Below are positions 45,378-55,849 of a stretch of DNA of 64,000 bases, in pieces; the first letter of the stretch is position 1, and each line of letters begins with the position of its first letter. Source of the DNA: Rutpela maculata (lineage: Eukaryota > Arthropoda > Insecta > Coleoptera > Cerambycidae); the NCBI GenBank assembly GCA_936432065.2, contig OW386291.2:16841821-16905820 (forward strand), read 5' to 3'. The notes beneath the pieces were generated by a model. The model saw nothing but the letters and a program-made list of their open reading frames with translations, ran no database searches and was not told the origin of the DNA. The position numbers were made by a program, and so were the translations under genes.

Positions 45378-45542
45378 TCAATAACGTGTGTATGTCCCAC
45401 GAGCCCTTATGACTGCAGTCATTCTTTTCCCCATACTTATGATGACGTTACCGAACATTTCTTGAGACAAATTCTCCCATTTTTCAAGAGCAGCTCTCGC
45501 TTCTTCTGTGTTTTGGACAGCAGGAATATTTGACCTAAGTCG
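45378..45542 (-). pseudogene. C-terminal fragment of a Tc1-like transposase
   Basis: The minus strand gives 54 open codons: IPAVQNTEEARAALEKWENL, then SQEMFGNVIISMGKRMTAV and GTYTRY followed by a stop. This matches the typical Tc1 C-terminus (WxxI..E....L..SM.RR..AVI...GG.T.Y). Catalytic residues lie upstream and are missing. Confidence 0.6.
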
Positions 45543-45720
45543 TCTGCAAGATTAGCAAGATTCTTGGTTACGATTTGATTCAACAACCGTCACCTTGAAT
45601 TTTAAAACTATTTTTGTACAACTCTATCGATTTTCTTACCTTGTCCAATATATTCTGTGAAAACTTTAACCAAACACTTTCATATACTGGCGGTGAATTT
45701 AAGAAAAAATGAATATACAA

Positions 45721-46665
45721 GGTGTGTCCCCTCTATTTAGACAAGCATTATCTCGGAAACGGTTAGACATAAAAAGAAATGTTTAATAGAAAAGTTATTC
45801 TGTTTGAAAAGACACATTTAATCATTTTATTTTCAAATGTACAGGGCGCCTCAAAAAGACACGTCAGGTTATGCAAGTTTACTTTTTCAAACGGAACACC
45901 CTGTATAGTTTTGCATTTTCGGATTCTCCTTTTATTTTCGAACAAATTTTATTAACCATATGTTCTATAACTATCATTAACGGTTTGCGATATATCGACG
46001 GTTTAATCTTGATTCAGTCATGTTCCATATTCTTAAACTAATAAGGTAGCAAGACGGTGCACCACCGCATAATTCGAACCTTGTAACACGCGTCCTGACT
46101 GAGAGATTTGCAGGGAACTGGATTGGTACAAGGTGCCTCAAAAGTCGGCAGGTTATGCAACTTTACTTTTTTAAATGGAACATCAAATTTTATTAACCAT
46201 GTCCTATATCTATCATTAACTATTGTTGAGATATTTGCAGTTACATTTTTGGGAAAACTTTTTTTTTAACGTAATTATAAGGAATACTGCAATACAAAAA
46301 ACAGTAAATATTATAATTATTGTAAAAGATGCTCAAATTGTCGCCCATATTCTATTTGACACAACTCATATCTCCTTAAAAGTTCTCGTGTACAAGAACT
46401 CCTTATGACATTTGGGATTATTTGGCAAGCATGAGTTATCCTATTTTTTAAATCATTAAGATTATTTGGTTTCTCAGCGTATACAACTTGCTTTAAATGA
46501 CGCCATAAGAAAAAATCTAGGGGGCTCATATCAGGTGACCGTGCAGGCCATTTAACAAAATAAAATGGTTAAATGGATCTTTTTAAACAGAATAACTTTT
46601 TTATTAAACATTTCTTTCTATGTCTAACCGTTTCCGAGACAATGCTTGTCAAAATAGAGCTGGGG
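45721..46665. mobile_element. Inverted-repeat element with scrambled IS630/Tc1-like transposase pieces
   Basis: Arms of about 85 bp (45728-45815 and 46577-46658) share ACAAGCATTATCTCGG, AACGGTTAGACAT and AGAAATGTTTAATA. Two pieces of one transposase type lie inside in opposite orientation: plus 46049-46135 (QDGAPPHNSNLVTRVLTERF, second catalytic Asp) and minus 46530-46317 (SPLDFFLWRHLKQVVYAEKP, then FEHLL). In intact relatives the first piece runs straight into the second, so an inversion or fusion of two copies has scrambled it. Two direct ~100-bp repeats (45838 and 46125, CTCAAAAAG..) lie inside. Confidence 0.65.
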
Positions 46666-47045
46666 TAATATTATCATTGATAAGATTATGATGAAGAATG
46701 GTTAAACATCTAATAAAAAAATCAAGAAAGTTACATATGATTAGGAAATAAGAAGAAATATCGAAATAAAACATGACTGAAGATTTGATAAGAATCAAAA
46801 TATATTTCAAACCAAAATCAAACGAAAATCAGGAATCTTATAAAACAAAAGAAACAAAAGCAAAATATTTACTAGGAAAAGCTCGCCGAGAAGCTTATTT
46901 CATTGTGTTACATTAGATATAATGGAACGAACACATACAAAAAAGACTTTATATAAGCTAGAAACTATTGAACGTATAATAATATAAGAACAAAAATTGA
47001 TAAAACACTACAGAAGCCTTTAGTATAAAAAAAAAAAAAAAGGAA
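46666..47045. other. AT-rich sequence, possible LINE debris
   Basis: Upstream of a weak RT remnant; no motif recognised by itself. Confidence 0.35.
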
Positions 47046-47203
47046 GAAAAGACTAAAATTAGACGGAGACGAGACAGAAATTTGTTGAGAGCTACCATAG
47101 ACTGTATTAATGCAGAACTCATAAAATATGAAGAAATAGCTTTACACCCAAGAAACTTTTTCAACATATCATTGTTCTGGAAACAGAAAAGTATACCACA
47201 AAA
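47046..47203 (+). pseudogene. Degenerate LINE reverse transcriptase fragment
   Basis: The plus frame reads DCINAELIKYEEIALHPRNF then FWKQKSIPQN. LINE RTs have DGINAELIKYGG..L...I..L....W....IPQEW at this place. Only this block is recognisable; flanks are decayed. Confidence 0.5.
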
Positions 47204-47445
47204 TTAGTAAATAGTAAAAGTTAAGTTATATCAAAACAAGCATTTAAACATGGGTATAGAACCATGCGCAATAATAACAGGAATAATACATTATACTTAG
47301 TTAAAATAACCTGTACAAATAAGAAAAGGCGCATCAAAACATCAAGTAGCAGAAGAACACATGAATTTTAATGCGTTATGCAATACTTGTTCTACGACAG
47401 AACGTAGAGAAACAAAGATAATTATCGTGCAACAAACTGATTACT

Positions 47446-47690
47446 TTCGGTAGCCCAGTGGGTTAGCGCGTCTAGCTTGCACTCTGAGCGTACCTAGCGA
47501 AGTGGGTTCGAGCCCCACACAGCTAAAAAATTTTTCATATGAAATTTTCCCCAAGAAGTGGTTCGGATTCCACCATAAACTGTAGGGCCCCGTCTACTCT
47601 TCTCAGACAAATCTAGATCTTCTAGACTTAAGAGGGTCATTGAGGTGACATTGAAGGCGGTTAAAACACATTTTAAAACATTTTTTTTTT
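47446..47690 (+). mobile_element. tRNA-derived SINE
   Basis: The head has a pol III A box (TAGCCCAGTGGGTTAGCGCG, 47451-47470) and a B box (GGTTCGAGCC, 47505-47514) at tRNA-like spacing. The acceptor stem does not pair, so it is not a functional tRNA. The body continues with AAGTGGTTCGGATTCCACC and ATAAACTGTAGG words typical of insect SINEs, and ends near a T-rich tract. Confidence 0.72.
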
Positions 47691-48031
47691 TTAAACTTCG
47701 AAGAAATCTTTTGGCAATGTCAAATAGTAACTATGGCTCATCGTAACGTAAAGGAGAGGATACACAGCAGCTTCAATATAAGCAATAGAAAATATGTAGG
47801 AAAACACCACGACAATGATACATCCGTCGATAGCTGCTTCGCTATTTCTTTGTTTTAGGGTGGGGAAGGGAAGGAGGGGGAACGGTGTCCGACTTTCTCT
47901 CTTTTTTAATAAAGTAATAAAATCATATTAACTGAACATTATTTTATTTACAAACTTTTGAATTTGAAATCCTACAATTATTTTCACACAGTAGAACGTG
48001 TTGGAATTACCTACTTTTTTATCTTTATGTC
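47691..48031. other. No gene recognised
   Basis: Includes a G-rich run near 47865. Nothing coding. Confidence 0.4.
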
Positions 48032-49926
48032 CAGGGCCGGATTATCCATAAGGCTAAATAGGCTATAGCCTAGGGGGCACTTCGGCAAGTCAAAACTAAC
48101 TAATTTTATCTCCCGACGGCCGACGGATGACATTTACTGTTTAACATTGACCTTTGGTAAATAAAATGTATTGTAGCGACATATAATGCATAAGGGCTGG
48201 CGAAAAGAACAGCCACAAAATCGAGTTGGGATAATGAACGTAAAAAATTGTTTGTTTAAGGAAAGACAAGCATAAAAAGCCGTACCTGCCGCCTTATATT
48301 GGCCGAAATTAATAATTATATCCATATTAAGAATTATAAATTCCAAAATACCTAACTATTCATTTAGTTATATGTAATTTTCGTAGGTATCAGGTCAGGA
48401 TTTGAGAGAGAAGTAAATAATATGAAATAGAAAATGCGATATAATTTTAAATATAGTCCTGTTCATACGTTCAAAGTAATTATCGATATCTGAAGTTTTT
48501 ATTGCCGTAATCCTTCCTGGTATAGACTGAGGCCTTCCTTATATCGGTACTTTTTTTTATACAAGAAAATTATTTATTTGTTGTTTGATTATTTTATTTT
48601 GATAAAATTGTCGAATTTATTACCTCTGTATTATTGTATAGTTCAGCGAAGAGGATGTTTACCTAAACCCGTGGATACAAAGAAACGCTGCACTTTATAT
48701 AGGAGTCTACAGACGATCCAACCGACCTTCTCGGTACACACTGAATATTGTCATGAGAACTCGTAAAAGTGAGCTGGTTTGCTGGAGCCAACATTGTCGG
48801 TAAGCTTTGAAGACGCTGGAATTCCAGCAGATCAGCTCAATTTTACGAGTTATCATGGCAATTTTCAAAGTGTACCGAGAAAGTTGGTTGGTTGGGTGGT
48901 TGGATCGTGTCTGTACACCTTTTTATACCTTCCGCGCCGGCGTCGTTGTTCATCCGAAAGCGCGAAAGCAAGAAAAACTGCAATTTGACCGGCATGCACC
49001 AGCTCAACCTTTTGTGCCAATTAAGGAAATGTATACATCTCTTATACAGTATCGGAAAGTCCTGGCTTAGGCGTAGCATAGTTTCAACGACTTAACCGAC
49101 CGCCCACAATAAAGGCTTCTACCAGTGCTCCAGCAGAGGGGCAAATAGTGACACGAATCATCAAACATCAAGGCGGAAACAAATTGAAATTCCGCTGACA
49201 GAGCTGCCTACGCACATATGGTGGGGAAAGAAGGTGGCGCGGTTGTAGGATGTGTTATACGATAAAAAAGAATAGAATAGTTGCTTCGCTCTCGCTTGCT
49301 CTTATTGCCCGTACCAAAGCGAACATTTTCCGATAGTGTATGTTCCTTTCCAACTATATCAACGTTTTACAGGATTATTTATAGGAAAATAGGTACGGAA
49401 AGAAATAGATATTATTTCTTTCCGCTCCTATAGTAATGCCGGTGCTCTTTATTGTAGCCTCTGGCACGTAGGGCTGGATTATCCACAAGACTAACTAGGC
49501 TCCTGGGAACGACAATGCATGAAGGGGCGCGCGCTAGTTTGGTTTAAATTTTTTTTAGCCCCTCCCGCTCATCAATTTTGAAACCCGGACGAAAAATATT
49601 TTTTTCATATTTCTCCCCTCCCCCGCTCGTAAATTTTTAATTTGGCAAGAAAAATGTTTTTTCCAGATTTCTCCCCTCCGCTCATCATTTTTTTCATATT
49701 TCTACCCTCCCTCGTCAATTTTGAATCTGGACAAAACACATTTTTTTCAAATTTGTCCCCCAGCTCGTCAATTTTGAATCTGGATAAAAAATGTTCTTCA
49801 GATTCCCCCCTCATCAATTTTGAAACCGGGACAACCCTCCCGCCTATCAATTTTTTTTCCATTATGAATAAGAGGGTGCAAATACATGAGTAGCCTAGGG
49901 GCGCGCCAATCCTTAATCCGGCCCTG
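48032..49926. mobile_element. hAT nonautonomous element, TTTATGTC duplication
   Basis: Left CAGGGCCGGATTATCC and right TCCTTAATCCGGCCCTG are inverse hAT ends, with flanking perfect TTTATGTC (48024-48031, 49927-49934). Inside, 49478-49510 repeats the left-end sequence (GGGCTGGATTATCCACAAG), so a second related copy appears nested at 49478-49926. An inner inverted repeat lies at 48708-48905 (CGACCTTCTCGGTACAC / GTGTACCGAGAAAGTTGGTTG), and C-rich CCCTCCCGCTCATCAATTTT units repeat at 49560-49850. No transposase. Confidence 0.85.
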
Positions 49927-49964
49927 TTTATGTCTACCGTATTACAGTTGAATGAAATACCAAG

Positions 49965-50253
49965 TAGTGATGGGCGATATCGTGATTTTCCAATCACAAC
50001 GTAAACCGTTACTGTGATTTTCTTATATCAGTGTATTTAAAACGTGATGTGATCACGATTTTCATAATACGATGTACGGGAGAAATTGTTAATTATTATA
50101 TTGGTCTTGGTTGAACCACGGCAAGGGAACGAAATGCGGAAGGAAAGTCGTGATCACGTCACGCTTTTCTGCCAATTTTACTAACAGTCGTTACCTGTGA
50201 TTTCTTAATATCAGTGATTAAATCACAGTTCGTGATATATCGCCCATCACTAA
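49965..50253. mobile_element. hAT MITE, TAGTGATGGGCGATAT ends, ATACCAAG duplication
   Basis: TAGTGATGGGCGATAT and ATATCGCCCATCACTA are exact inverse ends. Perfect 8-bp duplications ATACCAAG (49957-49964, 50254-50261). 289 bp with internal GTGATTT words in both orientations. Confidence 0.88.
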
Positions 50254-50261
50254 TACCAAGT

Positions 50262-50536
50262 AAATAATCACGCGAAGATTATTGAAGTGGAAACGTGTTT
50301 TCAGAATTAAATAGGTCATCGACATTTATTCGAAGTTTGGGATAGAAGTACGTGACTTAATCAATCATCGTCGTATGGGAAATTGGTTACTGCATCGACC
50401 GTTTGGGAATATCATCGAGTAATAAGACCAAGACCTACACACGAATGGCGACTATGCAGATATTCACAGGGTGACCAGAAAATAAATAACCCAGATTAAA
50501 TAATATAGCTTATCGAGGTTAAATTGTGACCGATTA
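50262..50536. other. No gene recognised
   Basis: Nothing supported. Confidence 0.35.
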
Positions 50537-50648
50537 CACAGTCCCACAAAAAAAGTGGTCTGTGCTGGGGTACTGGTTCTCTTGTATTTTGAGCCGCTGA
50601 ACATGAATCTGACCTTAGTTTTTCCCCAGCACGTCAGGTTTTTTTAAC

Positions 50649-53600
50649 CAGTGGCGGCTCGTCAGGGGAGGCAGGGGAGGCTGAGCCTCCCTTTGGAAGA
50701 AGCAACATATCTTGCAATCTTCCAAATTAATATCTTTTACTTGTAGAAATTTCTACTTAGGTATATCTCAATTTTCAATATTGTTTATTGTTTATAGTTC
50801 ATTAATTAATTTTCAGTGTATAAAAAAGTTCTGCATTTCCTTTCCACAAACATACCTATAACGTCACAGTCCGGATTGTCTTTGTATGCATATTTCCCGG
50901 GCGACCCGGTCTTTCATTGAATGAACAGAGCGCTTCGCTTGAGGCTTATACGAAATAGCTTCCAACTTCAAGGCATTTAGTTTTAACATAAATGACCTTG
51001 CATTACTTTTGCGTTGTCTAGCAACACTTCAAATAAGACAAGCTAGGCCGCTAGCCTCAGTCCTCAGTTCTTTATAGCGCATGTGCAGTTCAGGAGTTCA
51101 GGCACAGTATAGAGAAGACAAGTACTTTCACTCGCAGCGGTCCCTTTGATATTTGTTGTACTCGATTTTATTTGGTTCAGGTGATTCACAGGAAAACGAA
51201 CTGTCAGTGGTAATTTGTCGTTTAGCCGGTTAAGATCAACTTGACATTAAAATACATAAAACATTTGATAGGCGGGCTAGAAATGAGTGCTCTAGGTGAA
51301 AATATTCCCAACAACATCTCTTGTTGTCCAGACGTGGTGGATTTTTTGTTATTAAATGGATTTTCTACTCTTACTTACGACGAAAAGGTAAGAATTAAAA
51401 GAATTGCTAGGCCTACACCAGCAATGCCTTCGTTAGTTTTTAAAAGTGGAAAACAAAACAGAGGGTTTTGTGATAACAATTATAAAAAAATCGAGTGGTT
51501 AACGGCATCAACAGTTAGAAACAAATTATATTGTTGGAGATGTTTATTATTCACTAATGATCAATCCTCAATTTGGGGCAGGACCGGGTTTAATAATTTG
51601 AAAAATTTGTCGCGAGGTTTACAAAAGCACGAAAAATCCCAGGAGCACATTTCATCTTGCGTTAAATTCGAAATATTTGGTAAACAAAATATTGTAAATT
51701 ATTTGGAATCTGCACATAAGAGAGAAATAGAAAATTTTAATGAAAAGGTCCGTGAAAATAGGGAAATATTAAAGAGATTAATTGATGCCGTTATATATTT
51801 ATCTTCGCAAGAAAATTCTTTCCGAGGGCATGACGAAAAACGCGATTCGTGCAATAAAGGAAATTTCAAAGAGCTAATAGATTTTTTAAAAATGTATGAT
51901 CCAAAATTAGAGAACTTTTTGAATAACGCCACTATTTTTTCCGGAACATCTAAATCAATTCAAAATGATCTAATTGAGAGTGTTAGCTCGATTATTAAAG
52001 GCAAAATTTATGAAGAACTATATAATTGCGAATTTTTCTCGTGGCAAATTGACGAAACGACGGACATTACCTGTAAATCTCAACTTTCCGTAATTTTTAG
52101 ATATGTAATGCACGGCGAAGTTATTGAAAGGTTTGTTGGTTTTCTTGATGTGAGTAGTGGAAGAAACGCGGAGAGTTTATTTAAATTATTAATCGACGAA
52201 TTTGGTAAATTTGATTTGAAAAATAAATTAATAGCACAAACCTATGACGGCGCTGCAGTTATGTCAGGGCATCTTAATGGACTCCAAACAAAAATAAAAG
52301 ATATTGCTCCTCAAGCTTACTTCATTCACTGTTATGCACATCAATTAAATTTAGTTCTGAGTAAAGCATGTAACGGAATTAAAGAAGTTAGAATATTTTT
52401 TTCAAATATTACTGGTTTTTCGTCATTTTTTTCAAAATCTACCAAAAGAACTGATGTTTTAAATACAATTAATATGAAACATAGAATTCCGACAAACGCT
52501 CCCACTCGTTGGAATTTTTCATCTAGAGTTGTTTTCACTGTTGACAAATACAGGAAAGAACTTATTGACGTTTTTAATTTTATTTCGGAAAGTGAAGATT
52601 TTTTAAATGACGCTCAGACTTTAAGAGCAGCTTACGGATTAAAATCGTTATTGTTGGATAAAAATTTCATATTTTTTCTAAAAGCTTTTAACATGATTTT
52701 TGAGCAAACTGATGTTGTTTTCCAAATTTTACAGAATAAACTAACTGATATAACATATTCTAAAAATAGACTTAAGTCACTTATATCTAAATTAAAAGAA
52801 TTTCGCAATAACGAAATACATTTCAATACTTTATACAATATTTTTTTAGAAAATACTGAAAACGTAGATGATGAGCCAGGGCCACAATTTAAAAAAAGAA
52901 AGACAACATATAACTTTGACAGGGCAGATATACATTACAAACAAATTTTTATAGAAATTTTAGACACCATTATAGTCCAAATTGAAATTAGATTTTCTGA
53001 TTTAAATACTTTGCAATGTTACGATTTAGTAAATCCTAATAATTTTACAGCGTTTTCTAAATCATTCCCTACCAGTCTAATGGAGAAATTAATGGACCAT
53101 TATCCTTTTTTTGACCGTATTTCGTTAAAAAATGAACTATGCGTGTTGTATTCTGACAAGCAACTTTTAGCAAATCCAAAATCATCTCAAGAAATGCTTA
53201 CTTATATATATAATAATAATTTAAAAAGCTGTCTACCCGAACTGTACAAACTTTTATCATTAGTGTCAACAATTCCAGTAACCTCAGCTTCTGTAGAACG
53301 ATCATTTTCAGCACTTAAACGCATAAAAACATTTACTAGAAACAAAATAAGTCAAGACCGCCTCTCAAATGTATCGCTTATTTCAATAGAAAAACATTTT
53401 TTGTCAGAATTGAAGAAACACGATTCATTTTATGATGAAGTAATCAACCATTTTGCTAGTTCCGAAAATCGCAGGTTACCACTCATTTATAAAAATATTT
53501 AGGCTTTACACCAAAGATTAATATAGTTGTTATTTTAGAAAAAATATTTATTTGCGTTATTTATTTTTTAGGAAATATTTTTTAATTCTTCCGCGGTTAT

Positions 53601-54058
53601 ATTTTTTTATATAACTTCTTTCTCAAAGCTATTTTAATTTTTATTAAAAGTTATAATTTTACACTCTGGCAGTGATAATGAATACAATTTTTGTTTGTCG
53701 GAAAATACTTTAATTTTTTTTCCAAAACTATTTTGATTTTTATTAAAAGTTATAACTTAATTATAAGTGGGATAGTAGGGCTCCTTTGGATACCGATACT
53801 CGAGGCGTAGGAACGGAAATTTCATGAGAATGATTTTTTCGTCTCATTATATTTTCTATTTCCTTTTCTTTTTATTCTTTTATTCTCTCAAGTCGTGAAT
53901 CGGTATCCTGGCGAACAACCCACGACAAAAAAATGTAACGCGCCGTTGTACTACCTCGAGGGTGGTGGGGAAATGTACAAATTGTAATCATATTGCAAGT
54001 TAATTGTCTTTCAAAATATCAAGCCTCCTCTGCAGAAAATATCACGAGCCGCCACTGT
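50649..54058 (+). mobile_element. Complete autonomous-looking hAT transposon
   Basis: Ends CAGTGGCGGCTCGT and ACGAGCCGCCACTG are perfect 14-bp inverse repeats. Perfect 8-bp duplications TTTTTAAC flank it (50641-50648, 54059-54066). 3410 bp with one long intact transposase gene. Perfect ends, perfect duplication and an undisturbed ORF make it the youngest complete element here and possibly active. Confidence 0.93.
51283..53502 (+). CDS. hAT transposase, ZMYM-type, intact
   Basis: Transposase that excises and reinserts the surrounding hAT element, acting in the nucleus on the terminal repeats. The open frame runs from a TTG at 51241; the first ATG, at 51283, is the likely start and gives 739 codons (positions here count from the TTG). 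A TTF-type zinc finger is visible: CWRC at 98-101 and H130/H136. The RNase-H-like core has IDETTD (D271), AQTYDGAAVMSG (D336) and CYAHQLNL (C364/H367). The C-terminal hAT dimerisation part has TSASVERSFSALKRIKTFTR with E686, the probable catalytic glutamate. A basic KKRK lies at 551-554. No introns or breaks. It resembles the ZMYM1/zinc-finger-MYM-like group of hAT proteins in insects. 5' and 3' spacers to the TIRs are about 630 and 560 bp. Confidence 0.93.
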   Translation: MSALGENIPNNISCCPDVVDFLLLNGFSTLTYDEKVRIKRIARPTPAMPSLVFKSGKQNRGFCDNNYKKIEWLTASTVRNKLYCWRCLLFTNDQSSIWGRTGFNNLKNLSRGLQKHEKSQEHISSCVKFEIFGKQNIVNYLESAHKREIENFNEKVRENREILKRLIDAVIYLSSQENSFRGHDEKRDSCNKGNFKELIDFLKMYDPKLENFLNNATIFSGTSKSIQNDLIESVSSIIKGKIYEELYNCEFFSWQIDETTDITCKSQLSVIFRYVMHGEVIERFVGFLDVSSGRNAESLFKLLIDEFGKFDLKNKLIAQTYDGAAVMSGHLNGLQTKIKDIAPQAYFIHCYAHQLNLVLSKACNGIKEVRIFFSNITGFSSFFSKSTKRTDVLNTINMKHRIPTNAPTRWNFSSRVVFTVDKYRKELIDVFNFISESEDFLNDAQTLRAAYGLKSLLLDKNFIFFLKAFNMIFEQTDVVFQILQNKLTDITYSKNRLKSLISKLKEFRNNEIHFNTLYNIFLENTENVDDEPGPQFKKRKTTYNFDRADIHYKQIFIEILDTIIVQIEIRFSDLNTLQCYDLVNPNNFTAFSKSFPTSLMEKLMDHYPFFDRISLKNELCVLYSDKQLLANPKSSQEMLTYIYNNNLKSCLPELYKLLSLVSTIPVTSASVERSFSALKRIKTFTRNKISQDRLSNVSLISIEKHFLSELKKHDSFYDEVINHFASSENRRLPLIYKNI

Positions 54059-55152
54059 TTTTAACACTAAAAAAGCCTGTTGGATGGTAATATTGCTTAC
54101 CCAGCTCATTCAAATCAGACTCGACTTCAAACGACATATGTAGCAGATTTCTTTTACGCTTCTTGCTCTACATCACATGTTCCCTCTTCAACATCCAACA
54201 AAAGTTTGCCATCATATGGTCACCCCATCTTCCTTGATATCGTAAGATAAAAGAGTTCGCAAAATCAAGAGATCAAATGAAGTCACCTAAACCGAAATCA
54301 CCTGAAAAGATACTCCACTTCCAAAGTTACATTCTCATTGAATCCTCAGTTAAAATTCCCTAACTTGCTTTTATTGAATACCCAGAATCACGGGGTTATA
54401 CGGCTAAAAGTTTTGCTGTTTAAAAGCTAAGGGATCACGAGCTACTTGATTTCAAGATTTCGAGAACACAATCACAATGACATCATGAATTCCCCTGTTC
54501 AGATTCTCCACATTCTTTTATTATATTCCCAGAGTTATGCAGTTATAGGTTTACGGAGTTACTGGGTAGTAGAAGGGTTTGCTGCTAAAGCGCTTTAGGC
54601 TTACTTTGTAACAAGGTTCTGAGGGCAGAATCTAATTGATTCCCCAATCGAGAGCCTCCTGGCATCATAGGGTGATTGATTCCAAGATTCTATTGTCACA
54701 ATGTTACGAATTCCCCTACTTAGAATCTCCATTTTTTCCGTTGGATCTTCAGAGTATGGGGTATGGGATGCTGAGGTTATGGGATCATGAAATTGTGGAT
54801 GTATGACACTCAAGGACAAGGATCCGAGGTCACAATCTTATTAACTCCCCAATCAAGATTCCCCACAATTTTCATCGGATTCCCAAAGTTACGTGGTTGA
54901 GGGGTTAAAGAATTAGGGAGTTTTACGGTTTCTTTGAGTTATGTGATCAATACTGAAGTACCACAATGTTATTAGGGTGAAGTTTTAAAGTCGAAACACT
55001 TTTGGAGTCTGATTTAAATGAGCTGGGTAAGCAACATTACGATCCACTTTTTTGAAAAAAAGCCTGACGTGTTGGGAAAAACTAAGATCAGATTCATGTT
55101 CAGCGGCTCAAAATACAAGGGATAAGACAGACTACTTTTTTGTGTGTACCTG

Positions 55153-55538
55153 TATTATCAAACATACATACTTTAGTTCAAAAGTGTTTTCTTAGGAAGT
55201 CATGAGCATAACCCACGGTCCTTAAACAATATTTTTTGTTCTTAATATATTTCAGAAATTAGTTTTAATGAAAAATATACGGGTGGTCACTCTAAAAAAT
55301 AATACATTGAGAGACGGAGAAAAATCATGTCTGGAACGTAATTGTCACTATTGCCTGGAATACATTTAATCGAGCTTTTAGTTAAAAAAAGTTTCAGGGA
55401 GGTCATTTCCAGAAAAAATAATAAATTAATAAATCGTGCTGAATAGAGATGGAAGTTTGACATAAATACTTGGGATATCATGTTTTGCAAATTTTGATAA
55501 TTGACAAAAGAATTTAAATATAAAAAAATATATTTGTA
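55153..55538. other. AT-rich sequence, nothing recognised
   Basis: Between the hAT host element and the Tc1-like element; no gene. Confidence 0.4.
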
Positions 55539-55849
55539 CTGTCGTGAGCAAAAAAAAAATAGGACAACTATTTTTTTCTAATGTAAATCTGTCTCTATTT
55601 CGATATGTAATGAGTAGCCGAAATAAAACAGTTAGCACTTTTATTTTATTTTTTATTGTAATGCTGTAGTTATTGCTATAGCAAATGATGGATGGTCAAT
55701 GAGACAAGTTGCACTGCGTTATAACATTAACAAAAATTTGGTGTTTAACATTTTAAAAAAGTGGAGAATAAACGGAACAATAAGTATAAATCCTGGATCA
55801 GGGGACAAAGGATATCCAACTTAACAAGAAACTAACTATTAATATTTCG

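Larger units (their letters stand above)
50537..55152. mobile_element. Nonautonomous inverted-repeat element hosting the hAT insertion
   Basis: After removing 50649-54058 and one TTTTTAAC, two arms of about 170 bp remain: left (50537-50648 plus 54067-54130) and right (about 54985-55152). They share CTTGTATTTTGAGCCGCTGA, ACATGAATCTGA, CACGTCAGG and GCTTACCCAGCTCAT. The interior (54130-54985) is a decayed tandem array with GAATTCCCCT and AGATTCTCCA-type words repeating near 54335, 54490, 54705 and 54845. Noncoding. Tips look like CACAAAAAAGTGGTCTGT; superfamily unknown. Confidence 0.7.

Noticed and set aside
47446..47530. tRNA gene
   Set aside because: A and B boxes are present, but the acceptor stem does not pair and a SINE body follows.
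48578..49095. Several 60-90-codon ORFs
   Set aside because: They overlap on both strands and lie on an inverted repeat inside a nonautonomous hAT element.
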